Shown here: positions 1 to 8,764 of the stretch, piece after piece
Position numbering within the stretch: position 1 is the first letter of the stretch
Layout: every line of letters begins with the position of its first letter
Source: Desulfomonile tiedjei
GTDB taxonomy: Bacteria > Desulfobacterota > Desulfomonilia > Desulfomonilales > Desulfomonilaceae
DNA length: 64,000 nt
Direction: 5' to 3'
NCBI GenBank assembly: GCA_016218715.1
Contig: JACRDG010000068.1
Coordinates: forward strand, 1-64,000
Notes under the pieces: model-generated
What the model was told of the DNA's origin: nothing
The model's database searches: none
The model's input: the letters and a program-made list of their open reading frames with translations, nothing else
Made by a program: the position numbers and the translations under genes

Positions 1-240
1 GCTCGCCATGCCCTCCGATCGCCCCAGCTTCTCGTCGATCTCGAGCGCCTTCCGATGCATCTGCTCGGCACCGTCCAGATCGCCCCGGACCCGGAGCACG
101 ATGCCCAGGTTCCCGTAGTGGCTCGCCATGCCCTGGGAACGCCCCAGCTTCTCGTCGATCTCGAGCGCCTTCCGATGCATCTGCTCGGCACCGTCCAGAT
201 CGCCCCGGACCTGGAGCACGTTGCCCAGGTTCCCGTAGGC
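1..240 (-). repeat. Tandem 120-bp TPR-coding repeat
   Basis: Positions 1-120 and 121-240 are the same 120-bp unit, differing at only about seven positions. Each unit encodes one 40-residue TPR, so the two are in register with the protein. Such near-identity points to recent duplication or gene conversion; further units probably lie left of the window. Confidence 0.9.
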
Positions 241-1101
241 TCTCGCCAGAGCCTCCTGGTCTCTCTGGTCTTTCGCAAAGCTGACCGCCCCTTCGATGAG
301 CACCGTTGCCTGATCCAATCGACCGAGCCTGGCGAGAAACCGCCCATACTCTATGAAAGGCTGAGGTTGCGACTGTCCGACGATCGACTTGGCAAAGTTG
401 ACTTCTGCCTCTGTAATACGCCCCTCGTCAGCCAAAGCCCAGGCTTCCGCAATCAACGACCCGTCGGGAGGCGCGGGTGGGTGATCTTGCGGACCACTAG
501 GGAGATCCACGGCGGCATCCGGGCCAACGTTTGGTGGAGGCTGCTGGGGCACCGATGCACCGCTCTCCTCGTCACGCAGCCATGCTGCCAGGTGCTTTCG
601 CACTAACTTCTTGAAGTCATCGATGGTATCAAAACTATGAAAGAGATGAGTTTTCTTCTCTTCAATCGCCGTTCTGAATTCCAGAACCTTCTGAAGCTGC
701 GGACCTGGGTCGCTCATCTGTTGCGGATTGACTGCTTTGAACATTAATACCAGACTGCGCATTGGAGACCGATCGTCGGTGAGGCATTCGAGAGCAACGT
801 GGTACTCTTCCTCCGTGCCCGAAGTGAACCGCGACGGATTAACGTCCGGCGGAGAGCCCCAACGATTCCAGAGCAGCAACATGAGGTAATCCGAACATCG
901 CACATCTTCGTTGATAATGAGCTGTGGGCGCCCAACCCCACCAAGTGTGTCCTCCCATCCGACTGGCCGAAATAGCACCCCTCGTGGTATGGCATCAGTA
1001 TCGTTGTACTCGTTAATCGCGTCGCGAAACGCTTTGCGTTCTTCAGCGAGTCCGCCCGGTGATGCGATGAAAACTCTGAGACATGTCAGCTTACTCGCCA
1101 T
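1..1101 (-). CDS. DUF4062-TPR protein, C-terminus beyond the left edge
   Basis: The frame is open for 367 codons from the left edge to an ATG at 1101-1099, with GAGAGG about nine bases upstream. The first 95 or so residues fit DUF4062: FIASPGGLAEER (11-22), INEDVRCSDY (63-72) and LLLWNRWGSP (75-84). A Pro-rich linker near 185-215 leads into helical repeats. From about residue 285 these are 40-residue tetratricopeptide units (YGNLG, then ALEIDEKLGR) of kinesin-light-chain type. DUF4062 is known from the N-termini of multi-domain sensor or conflict-type proteins; its biochemical role is unsettled. The gene lies 47 bp after the sigma-54 activator gene on the same strand, so it is probably the last known member of that operon. 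The total length and any C-terminal effector domain cannot be seen. The domain call is strong, the function open. Confidence 0.85.
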   Translation of the reverse strand, partial: MASKLTCLRVFIASPGGLAEERKAFRDAINEYNDTDAIPRGVLFRPVGWEDTLGGVGRPQLIINEDVRCSDYLMLLLWNRWGSPPDVNPSRFTSGTEEEYHVALECLTDDRSPMRSLVLMFKAVNPQQMSDPGPQLQKVLEFRTAIEEKKTHLFHSFDTIDDFKKLVRKHLAAWLRDEESGASVPQQPPPNVGPDAAVDLPSGPQDHPPAPPDGSLIAEAWALADEGRITEAEVNFAKSIVGQSQPQPFIEYGRFLARLGRLDQATVLIEGAVSFAKDQRDQEALARAYGNLGNVLQVRGDLDGAEQMHRKALEIDEKLGRSQGMASHYGNLGIVLRVRGDLDGAEQMHRKALEIDEKLGRSEGMAS

Positions 1102-1148
1102 CCGTTCTTGCCTCTCGACCGCGTGATGTCTTCGACCGCGAATTTCTA

Positions 1149-2678
1149 TCAGTCTTCCGAGGTGGGGAACTCCATGCCGAGGGTTGCCAGGTAGTGGTTC
1201 ATGGAGTTACGAGATATGCCGAGAATCCGCGCGGCTCCCATGCGGCTGCCTCGGGAACGGTGGAGTGCTTCGACAACGAGGGAGCGTTTGAGATCTCTCA
1301 CGACCTCGTTGAGTGACCGATCCTCCGGGAAATTCGTCGCGAACGTCCAGTCGTCCGAGCTTACCTCCAGGCCCAGATGAGATCGGGTGATCCGCCCGCC
1401 GCCCGACAGGATCAAGGCACGTTCGAGCACGTTGCGCAGTTCTCTCACGTTTCCCGGCCAGTCGTACGCCTTCAAGGCCTCCACCGCGTCGGAATCGAAG
1501 ACCGGCGGCGCCGCGAGTCGTAGTTCGGATTGCAGATGCCTCAAAAGCTGCTGAACGAGGACCGGGATGTCCTCGATCCGCTCGTGTAGCGGAGGAATGC
1601 GAATGGAAAGCACGTTGAGGCGGTAAAACAGGTCCCGTCGAAACTTCCCCTCCGCAACGTCCTTTTCCAGCTCTCGGTTGGTCGCTGCGATGAGGCGTGC
1701 GTTCACCGAGATGTTCTTTTCACCGCCAACTCGGGTGAACGACCTTGTATCGAGAAAGGTGAGGAGCTTGGCCTGCAGGGTCGAGGAGAGTTCGCCGATT
1801 TCATTGAGGAAGAGGGTTCCCCCCTCGGCCAGCTCCAAGAGGCCCCGCTTGCGAGCTCGCGCACCGGTGAACGCTCCGGCCTCGTGACCGAAGAGTTCCG
1901 ATTCGGCAAGTTCCGGGGCAACCGAAGCGCAATTTATCGCGAAAAACGGCCCATTCGCCCGCTCCGAATGCTCGTGGATATAGCGGGCCAGAAAGTCTTT
2001 GCCCGTTCCGCTCTCCCCCAGCAGCAGCACCAGGCTGCTCTGCGATGCCACCAACCTTGCTTGTGCCAGGGCGGCCTGCATCAGTTTGGAAGGGTATTCC
2101 TGTCGAGCGACTGGAGGAATCGGGGCTCGGCTTTTCCGGTCCGTAATGTTGTGGGCGATCCCGCAGATTCCGACGATATTTCCGGCCGAGTCGCGCAGGG
2201 GCACCTTGGCTTCGAGCAAGGTGGTCGGAATCCCGTTGATCGGCCGCGTGTGCTCCTCTTCGACCGACTCTCCTTCGATCACTCTTCGATCGGTATCTTT
2301 CAGATGCTGGCCGGCTTTCCTGCCGTAGAGCTGTTCGTCGGTCCGACCGATGATCTGGGACGTCTTGAGCTGGAGGAGGTTCTCCATGGCGGGATTGACG
2401 TGGGTGTACCGGAGAGAGCTGTCTTTAATATAGACGCAATCCTGTGCAGTCTCAAAAATGGCGCGGAAGCGTTCTTCGCTTTCTCTAAGGGCCTGCTCGG
2501 TTCTCTTGCGCTCCGCGATCTCATGGAGGAGCTGTTCGTTGGCCTCCTCGAGCTGTCTTCGTTTGGCTTTTTCCTCCTCATAAACCCTTACGATGTCCTG
2601 GGCGTAGCGAAGGGACTGATCGATCAGCAACGCATTCTGTTCCGACTGCCCTCGGTTCGTTTCGTCCTTGTCCCTCAT
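1149..2678 (-). CDS. PAS-domain sigma-54-dependent transcriptional activator
   Basis: A 509-residue bacterial enhancer-binding protein. A coiled-coil (about 30-65) leads into a PAS domain (about 68-182), then the AAA+ domain with Walker A GESGTGKD (221-228), the sigma-54 contact loop GAFTGA (268-273) and Walker B GGTLFLNE (286-293). A Fis-type helix-turn-helix closes the protein (about 465-505, with GAARILGISRNSMNHYL). The Walker B aspartate of the usual DE pair is Asn here. There is no receiver domain, so the PAS domain is the likely sensory input. The start has GGAGG seven bases upstream. The gene sits 19 bp after a stand-alone receiver gene and is followed by the DUF4062-TPR gene; all four minus-strand genes from 4963 leftwards look co-transcribed. 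Its target sigma-54 promoters were not identified. Confidence 0.93.
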   Translation of the reverse strand: MRDKDETNRGQSEQNALLIDQSLRYAQDIVRVYEEEKAKRRQLEEANEQLLHEIAERKRTEQALRESEERFRAIFETAQDCVYIKDSSLRYTHVNPAMENLLQLKTSQIIGRTDEQLYGRKAGQHLKDTDRRVIEGESVEEEHTRPINGIPTTLLEAKVPLRDSAGNIVGICGIAHNITDRKSRAPIPPVARQEYPSKLMQAALAQARLVASQSSLVLLLGESGTGKDFLARYIHEHSERANGPFFAINCASVAPELAESELFGHEAGAFTGARARKRGLLELAEGGTLFLNEIGELSSTLQAKLLTFLDTRSFTRVGGEKNISVNARLIAATNRELEKDVAEGKFRRDLFYRLNVLSIRIPPLHERIEDIPVLVQQLLRHLQSELRLAAPPVFDSDAVEALKAYDWPGNVRELRNVLERALILSGGGRITRSHLGLEVSSDDWTFATNFPEDRSLNEVVRDLKRSLVVEALHRSRGSRMGAARILGISRNSMNHYLATLGMEFPTSED

Positions 2679-2697
2679 GATGGCCTCCGGAGAAGCA

Positions 2698-3066
2698 TCA
2701 CCCTCCGATTAGCGCGTCCACCTTTTTCATCAATGCCAGCGGACTGAACGGTTTGACGAAGTAGTCGTCGGCTCCGGCCTCGAACCCCTCTTCCAGATCT
2801 TCGGTCTGACCTTTTGCGGTCAGAAATATGACTTTGCAGTCCTTGGTCCGTACGTCACCCTTCAGGGCACGAGTGGCTTCCAGGCCGTCCACGGGCCCCG
2901 GCATCATGATATCCATCATGATCAGGTCAGGCTTTTCCCTCCGGGCCAGCTCAACGGCTTCCTCGCCCGTTTTGGCCTGGATGACGTGTCGGTCCGCCCT
3001 CCGAAGGGTCATGGTGACGAGATCCCGAATCTCTTCGCTATCATCAACGATCAGTATTTTCTTCAC
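2698..3066 (-). CDS. Single-domain response regulator (REC only)
   Basis: A 122-residue CheY-like receiver with the acidic pocket VDDS near residue 8, phospho-acceptor Asp52 (LIMMDIMMPG) and the conserved Lys in FVKPF. No output domain follows. I chose the GTG at 3066 because GGAGGGAG lies six bases upstream and the product then begins VKKILIVDD, as in most receivers. A longer ATG version from 3150 would add 28 residues with no receiver homology. The start overlaps the end of the upstream histidine kinase gene by 23 bp, which suggests translational coupling and a cognate pair. With no output domain it may act by phosphotransfer or protein contact, perhaps with the adjacent sigma-54 activator (inference). 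Confidence 0.9.
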   Translation of the reverse strand: MKKILIVDDSEEIRDLVTMTLRRADRHVIQAKTGEEAVELARREKPDLIMMDIMMPGPVDGLEATRALKGDVRTKDCKVIFLTAKGQTEDLEEGFEAGADDYFVKPFSPLALMKKVDALIGG

Positions 3067-4963
3067 TGGCACTCCCTCCGGCAACAGCGTCAGCCCGTCT
3101 AATCGGTAGGGTAAAGGTGACCGTGGTGCCCTGGCCGTATTCGCTCTCAACCTTCACCCGTCCTCCCATGGCTTCGACTATGCGTTTGACCACCGTCATT
3201 CCCAAACCGAGACCTGGTGTTGCCTTATTGGAACTATCTCCCCGGTAGAACTTGTCGAACAGCCGTTCAATTTGCTCCGCGGTCATCCCGATTCCCCGGT
3301 CCTGGATCGCGATCTCGCACTGGTCCCCTGTTGCGGCGCAAGTCACTCCGATCGGTGACCCCTGGGGGGAATACACGGCCGCATTGGTCAGAATCCGTTG
3401 TAACACTTCCGTAAGGGCTCGTTCATCCAAAAAGAACTCCGGGAGGTTGTCAGTCAAGGTCACATCGACCTGCCGCGATGTGTTCTGTTGGCGAAAGCGC
3501 TTGATGACGGCTCGAATTACCTCGTCCACGCGGCGTCGCGAAAGATTGAGCGTCCACTCTTCGCCCGATTCCAAGTGCGAAATCTCGAGCAGCGTGGTGA
3601 CTAGTCTCGCCAGATGCCCAGCCTGATCGTTGATGCGAGTCAGACAGCGCTCCTTCTCCTCGGGCGACAGATCGTCCTTGATCAGAAGAAGCTCTGAATA
3701 ACCGAGAATCGACGTGAGAGGGCCTCTCAGCTCGTGCGCTGCCGTGGTAAGGAAATCAGCCTTGGCTTGTTCGATTCTCTTCCGATCGGTGATGTCACGC
3801 GCGACGGCGAGAATGCCCACCGGCCGGCCGGCTTCGGTCAATGCGGTCGCTCCCACCTCGAGCCAACGAGTGGAACCGTCTTTGTGAAAGCCTTCAATCT
3901 CCTGGGTCCGTGAGGCCGATGAGTGTGTAGTCCGATCGTCCTGGAGTTCCAGAGTTTCCCGGCACATGTTGAGGAATGGCTCCCGCGAAAACGGAGGCAT
4001 AAGGTCGAGGGGATCGAGGTTCAGGATCTCGTCAACTGCATAGCCCAGTACCGACGTGACAGAGGGACTGACGTACGAGAAGCGCATATCGCGGTTGATA
4101 CACCAGATCACATCTCCGGCGTTCTCCACGAGGGTGCGGTATCTGGTTTCGGTCGCTTCCAGGGCTCGCTCGATTTCTTGTCTCTCGGCCCTTTCGTCCA
4201 CGAGCATCTCTCGAACCTGTCTGAGTTCCGCGGTTCGCTCCTGGAAACGTGCCTCGAGTTCCGCCGTGGCCTCAGTCATGGCTTCGTCTGCCGACAATCT
4301 TTCCAGCACGATGCCGGCGCATGTGCCGATCTCCTCCAAAAGCCCGATCTGCTGAGCAGAGAAAAAACCTTCGGCAGAATCGCCGAGTTGCAAGACGCCG
4401 ATAACAGCTTCGTTCGAACGCAAGGGGATGAGGGCTACGGACCGGTAACCCTGCGCGAGGCACCGGCTCCCTTTTGGGGAGAACATCGCCTTTTCAGAGG
4501 ACGCGCTCACGACCGCCGGAATATTGTTGATCCAGAAGCTTCCGGATGCCGTGAAACACCGGAGAGAAGGGTCGGCCAGGCCGGACATGACGGCAGAGCA
4601 GGCGCACGCGACCGCCGAGTCCGTCTCGACGCTGAGATCCGCTTCGCCCGCGGCGGTCAGAATACACGGAAAGCCATCGGCTCCGGGCGCACTGAGTGAG
4701 AATCCTTCGTGAACGAGGTACGGCAAGCCCTCGTCCTCACGCAGGCGGATCCCCGCGGCCTCGCATCCGGTGAAGTCTTTGACCATGCGGAGGATCTCCC
4801 GAGCTGCGTTGACAAGCCCCAGACCTTGGCCCAGAAGCGCCAGAACCCTGAACGAGAGCACCAGAGCCGGGGCCGTCGCTTCCTTGCTCTCTGGAACGGA
4901 ACCGGAACTCCCGCAAGGCGAACCTGAATCTGCCGACCCGTCAAGCAGTCCACTGGCGGCCAT
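3044..4963 (-). CDS. GAF-PAS sensor histidine kinase
   Basis: A 639-residue soluble kinase with no membrane segment. A GAF-like domain spans about 40-225, a coiled-coil 228-272, a PAS domain 273-395 (ending in the usual DITDRKRIEQ), a HisKA dimerisation helix with phospho-acceptor His410 (AAHELRGPL), and a HATPase_c domain with N-box (RILTNAAVYS), DRGIGM and GLGLGM glycine boxes. The many Cys residues in the GAF region (about residues 68-135) could signal a redox or metal cofactor, but I see no classic motif. The start is supported by GAGAGG upstream. It is first in the minus-strand operon and probably phosphorylates the receiver encoded by the overlapping next gene. Confidence 0.93.
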   Translation of the reverse strand: MAASGLLDGSADSGSPCGSSGSVPESKEATAPALVLSFRVLALLGQGLGLVNAAREILRMVKDFTGCEAAGIRLREDEGLPYLVHEGFSLSAPGADGFPCILTAAGEADLSVETDSAVACACSAVMSGLADPSLRCFTASGSFWINNIPAVVSASSEKAMFSPKGSRCLAQGYRSVALIPLRSNEAVIGVLQLGDSAEGFFSAQQIGLLEEIGTCAGIVLERLSADEAMTEATAELEARFQERTAELRQVREMLVDERAERQEIERALEATETRYRTLVENAGDVIWCINRDMRFSYVSPSVTSVLGYAVDEILNLDPLDLMPPFSREPFLNMCRETLELQDDRTTHSSASRTQEIEGFHKDGSTRWLEVGATALTEAGRPVGILAVARDITDRKRIEQAKADFLTTAAHELRGPLTSILGYSELLLIKDDLSPEEKERCLTRINDQAGHLARLVTTLLEISHLESGEEWTLNLSRRRVDEVIRAVIKRFRQQNTSRQVDVTLTDNLPEFFLDERALTEVLQRILTNAAVYSPQGSPIGVTCAATGDQCEIAIQDRGIGMTAEQIERLFDKFYRGDSSNKATPGLGLGMTVVKRIVEAMGGRVKVESEYGQGTTVTFTLPIRRADAVAGGSASEENTDR

Positions 4964-5162
4964 TCTTAACCTCTCGCGTGGTCACGGCTCCAAGGCTTCT
5001 CGGCATTCCTCCAAGTGCTGTTGACGGGCGCGACCATCATGATTCATCATGCCCGTCCCCTGTACGGGAGTCAACAGCAAACCGCGGCCTGTTGCATCCG
5101 TTCAGATTTCTGGAGCAGGCCTCCAGCAGGCAATCGGTGCGATGCGTCTCATGTGGATTCTG

Positions 5163-5534
5163 TCAGGCCTCGATCAGTTGGCACACCGCGTCCAACAACC
5201 GGCTCAAATCCAAAGGCTTGGTAAATGTGTAGGCTGCGCCGAGTTTCTGGGCTATCTGAAGGCACGTCTCCCCGCTTATGGCTGTTCCTCCTCCGGAAAT
5301 GGCAATAATCTTCGCGGTGGGGAACTCGCGGAGCAGTTCCATAATGGTTTGTATCCCTTCCTGATCGGGCATGACAATGTCGGTGATGATCACGTCCGCG
5401 GGTTTCGATCGGTACAATCGGGTCCCCGCTATCCCGTCGGACGCCTCGCTTACGGTGTATCCCTCCCTCTCCAGCACCCGGCGAAGGAGCGCCCTGATAT
5501 CTTCATTGTCGTCGATGACAAGAACAGTCGACAA
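5163..5534 (-). CDS. Single-domain response regulator (REC only)
   Basis: A 123-residue receiver: VIDDNEDIR near the N-terminus, phospho-acceptor Asp52 (VIITDIVMPD) and the switch Lys in TFTKPL. The TTG at 5534 is preferred because a strong GGGGGGAGGG lies just upstream and the domain starts immediately; an ATG at 5582 would add 16 residues. It stands alone, about 200 bp upstream of the GAF-PAS kinase gene and 280 bp downstream of the hybrid kinase gene on the same strand, so its partner is not fixed by position. The hybrid kinase carries an HPt domain and could donate phosphate to it (inference). Confidence 0.88.
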   Translation of the reverse strand: MSTVLVIDDNEDIRALLRRVLEREGYTVSEASDGIAGTRLYRSKPADVIITDIVMPDQEGIQTIMELLREFPTAKIIAISGGGTAISGETCLQIAQKLGAAYTFTKPLDLSRLLDAVCQLIEA

Positions 5535-5814
5535 GATTTTGCCCTCCCCCCGTTCGGACTTGTAATCCAGTGCCGCGCCCAAACGGTGATCGTGGCAACG
5601 TCACACCCTGTCTCACAGGAAGAAGTCCCATCAGGACGCTCTCTCCCCTTTAGGACGGCGGTGACGGTGATAGAGGTCCTTGCTAGGCATCACTAGGGTA
5701 CGACACCCTGCTTCCTGCATAGCACAAGCAGCGCAGGCTGGCCATGGAAGAGTTCAGGACTGTGAAGAAATAGTCGGAAATCTCCCCCACTGGAGAATTC
5801 CGGAAACCCAGGAC

Positions 5815-8490
5815 TCAGTTCAGCGTATCCTTACCAAGGGCGACGAGTTCGATGGTCACCCGCTCCATCTCTCGTTCCAACTGCACGATGGCCTGGGGCG
5901 CTGGCGCCAGATCGCGGTTTCTGCCCAGAGCCTCGAGCCTCGACGCGGCCTTGAGGGCGGATTCGACAGCGAAGCTGGCCACAGCCCCTTTGAGCGCGTG
6001 GGCAGCATGTTCCAATCGCTCAGGATCTCCCTGCTGGAATGCCTCGCGAGTTTCGGACAACAGCCTTGGACAGTCATGCACGAAGCCGGATACGAGTTTT
6101 CTGAGCAGTTCAGGGTCTCCGCCGGTCCGATCGAGAATTCGAGCTTGGTCCAAGACTTGCGCGGAGGGCTGAGAGCCTGAAAGCGGTACAGCGCCTTTTC
6201 TGAGCCTCTGGGCAACTTGCTCGATTGCCCGGTACAGTTCCCGTGCGTTGATAGGCTTGGAAATGTACTCATCCATGCCGGCTGCGAGACATCTCTCTCT
6301 ATCCCCCGTCATGGCATAAGCGGTCATGGCGATCACGGGAACGTGGCCTCCGATCAGCGCCTCCCGCTCGCGAAGGGCTGCCGTTGCTTCGAGGCCATCC
6401 ATCTGGGGCATTTGGACGTCCATAAGGATAAGGTCGAAGTTCGCACGCTGAACCAGTTCCAGGGCCTCACGGCCGTTGCCTGCCACGGTTACCGTATGGC
6501 CCATCCGTTGGAGCATTTTCATAGCAAGTTTCTGATTCACCGCGTTGTCTTCTGCCACAAGAATGGAGAGCCGACTCTCCGTTTCGCGGATGGTGTGTCG
6601 CGTGATGAGCGTCGGCCGGCTCGCCGCTACAAGCGGTTCCTGGAGCACCTTGGAAATGGCAAACAGCAATTCCGACTGTTTTACCGGCTTGAGGAGATAC
6701 GCTGCAACCCCCAATTCCAGACACCGGCACGCGTCCCCCCGCGCCCCGGCAGAGGTGAGCATCACGATGGCGGACGCTGCCAGCCGAGTGTCCTGGTTAA
6801 TCTGCTGGGCCAACTCAAAGCCATCCATTTCCGGCATCATGCAATCGAGAATCGCCAAACGAAAAGGTTCACCGAGATCGCACGCCTTGCGCATCGACGT
6901 GAGGGCAGCAGCTCCGCTCTCCACCGATGTAGGTTTCATGCCCCAGTGGAGAAGCGTTTGTTCCACGATCTTCCGGTTCGTGCCGTTGTCGTCCACAACG
7001 ATGACAGGGAGGCCCTGCAGCGTGCTCGTGTCCCCGGAAATATCCCGCTTCACCCTTTCAGCATTGAGTCCGAGGCGGACCGAGAAGTGGAATTGGCTCC
7101 CCTTACCGACTTCGCTCTCGACCCAGATATTTCCACCCATCATCCGGCAGAACTGGGAGGTAATGGTTAGCCCTAACCCGGTTCCGCCGAATTGCTTTGA
7201 GGTCGAGCCGTCAGCCTGTTCAAACGCGCGGAAGATCCTGTCTCGCTTCTCAAGCGGTATGCCTATGCCTGTGTCCGCCACGACGAAGTGCAGGTGCAGG
7301 TCGTCCTGAACCTCCAACACCGATTGCACTCCTACGACGACCTCGCCGGCAGAGGTGAACTTGATCGCGTTCCCCACGAGATTGACGAGAATCTGACGGA
7401 TGCGACCCGGGTCACCGATGACCGAGTCGGGTATGGACGGAGGGATATCGTACACCAGTTCGAGCCCTTTCTGGTGAGCTTGCAGGGCGAGCATGGTCAT
7501 GACGTCCGCAACGGTGTCGCGCAGGCTGAACTCGACGTCGATCAACTCCATTTTTCCAGCTTCTATCTTGGAGAAGTCGAGGATATCGTTGACGAGTTTC
7601 AAGAGTGAATCTGCGGAAATCTTGACAGCGTCGAGGTACTCCTGCTGTTCCGCCGTGAGTTCGGTGCTGAGAGCCAGTTCGGTCATGCCGATGATTCCGT
7701 TGATGGGGGTGCGAATCTCGTGACTCATGTTTGCCAGGAACTCGCTCTTGAAGCGACTGGCCTGCTCGGCAGCCTCACGGGCCTGGATAAGTGCCATCTC
7801 CGCTTGCTTTCGTTCGGTAATGTCCTCCGAGATCCCGAGCAAGTACGCGGGTGTACCATCCTCGTGGAGGATCGGCAGTTTCTTCGTGTGCAATACCCTC
7901 GCACCTTGGCGCCGGGTATCCACGGCCTGCTCCGGGATCGAGAGAAGCTTGCCGGATCGCAAAGCCTCCCGGTCCTGCATTTGAAAGCGATCTGCCTGAT
8001 CGGAGGGAAAGAACTCGTGGGCCGCCTTTCCGACGACCTCGGCGCTGGAGTAACCGTACAGATCCTCACTGGCTCTGTTCCACAGGACATACTTCAAGTG
8101 TTCGGCATCCTTGAGGAAAACCGGGGTCGGAAGATTCTCGACGATCGAGTGGAGCAGTGCCTTGACTTGCTTGCCCTCTTCTTCGGCTTGCTTGCGCTCG
8201 GCGATTTCTTTTTCCAGCAATAGGTTCGTTTCGGCAAACTTCGCGGTACGCTGCTCCAGAGCCATTTCGGCAGCTCGATGCAACGAAAAGGCTCGCGACA
8301 CGATCAGGCCAAATATCACGAAACCGAGCGTCACCACCGAACGGTGAAAAATGGCATGTCCGGATACGTCGAACACGAGGAAGTCCAAGAATGGTTTTTC
8401 GGGGAAAAGAAACGATTCAAAGGCTGCGTCACCGACACAGATCAAAACAAAAAAGATCACAGAAAGGCCAAGGATTCTATGCGTCTTCAT
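5815..8490 (-). CDS. Membrane hybrid sensor kinase: PAS-HisKA-HATPase-REC-REC-HPt
   Basis: An 891-residue multistep phosphorelay protein. Two membrane segments (about 6-24 and 50-68) flank a short outer loop. A PAS domain (110-228), HisKA with His257 (MSHEIRTPI), HATPase_c (N-box VGNAIKFTS, glycine boxes DTGIG and GGTGLGL), two receivers (first about 494-612 with Asp549; second from about 640, LILMDVQMPQMDG) and a C-terminal HPt with HALKGA follow. The architecture is that of BarA/ArcB-type kinases with an extra receiver. I use the ATG at 8490 because GGAGGAG lies eight bases upstream; an in-frame ATG at 8547 would add 19 unrelated residues. The output partner is not obvious; the lone receiver at 5163-5534 is the nearest candidate. 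Confidence 0.95.
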   Translation of the reverse strand: MKTHRILGLSVIFFVLICVGDAAFESFLFPEKPFLDFLVFDVSGHAIFHRSVVTLGFVIFGLIVSRAFSLHRAAEMALEQRTAKFAETNLLLEKEIAERKQAEEEGKQVKALLHSIVENLPTPVFLKDAEHLKYVLWNRASEDLYGYSSAEVVGKAAHEFFPSDQADRFQMQDREALRSGKLLSIPEQAVDTRRQGARVLHTKKLPILHEDGTPAYLLGISEDITERKQAEMALIQAREAAEQASRFKSEFLANMSHEIRTPINGIIGMTELALSTELTAEQQEYLDAVKISADSLLKLVNDILDFSKIEAGKMELIDVEFSLRDTVADVMTMLALQAHQKGLELVYDIPPSIPDSVIGDPGRIRQILVNLVGNAIKFTSAGEVVVGVQSVLEVQDDLHLHFVVADTGIGIPLEKRDRIFRAFEQADGSTSKQFGGTGLGLTITSQFCRMMGGNIWVESEVGKGSQFHFSVRLGLNAERVKRDISGDTSTLQGLPVIVVDDNGTNRKIVEQTLLHWGMKPTSVESGAAALTSMRKACDLGEPFRLAILDCMMPEMDGFELAQQINQDTRLAASAIVMLTSAGARGDACRCLELGVAAYLLKPVKQSELLFAISKVLQEPLVAASRPTLITRHTIRETESRLSILVAEDNAVNQKLAMKMLQRMGHTVTVAGNGREALELVQRANFDLILMDVQMPQMDGLEATAALREREALIGGHVPVIAMTAYAMTGDRERCLAAGMDEYISKPINARELYRAIEQVAQRLRKGAVPLSGSQPSAQVLDQARILDRTGGDPELLRKLVSGFVHDCPRLLSETREAFQQGDPERLEHAAHALKGAVASFAVESALKAASRLEALGRNRDLAPAPQAIVQLEREMERVTIELVALGKDTLN

Positions 8491-8764
8491 GGAGGTGCTC
8501 CTCCGGAATTGCGTGCTTCCGTCGGGATCAATCGAGTTTTCGGCCACGGATACCTCTCGGAATTAAGCTCACGATCAGGCCTTCACTGCGGGCCGCTTCA
8601 CGGCAACCCGGGGGTTGCCGGTTTCCCGCGCTCAGCCTTGCGATGCGCTGTCCTTCTAAGGTTAATCATCGCTTTGAGTCTGTCTACTTCTTCACCTTTG
8701 ACCGGTCGCTTCGCCAGAGAGGCCAGCGAGATACTGGCCCCTGCGAACTCGTGGAATGCGGCAG

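Noticed and set aside
1149-2678. Walker B Asn as evidence of an inactive sigma-54 activator
   Set aside because: Other motifs, including Walker A and GAFTGA, are intact, and NE in place of DE occurs in working members of the family.
1884-2747. 287-codon frame on the plus strand
   Set aside because: It lies opposite the sigma-54 activator, whose motifs are complete; composition and lack of homology mark it as a shadow.
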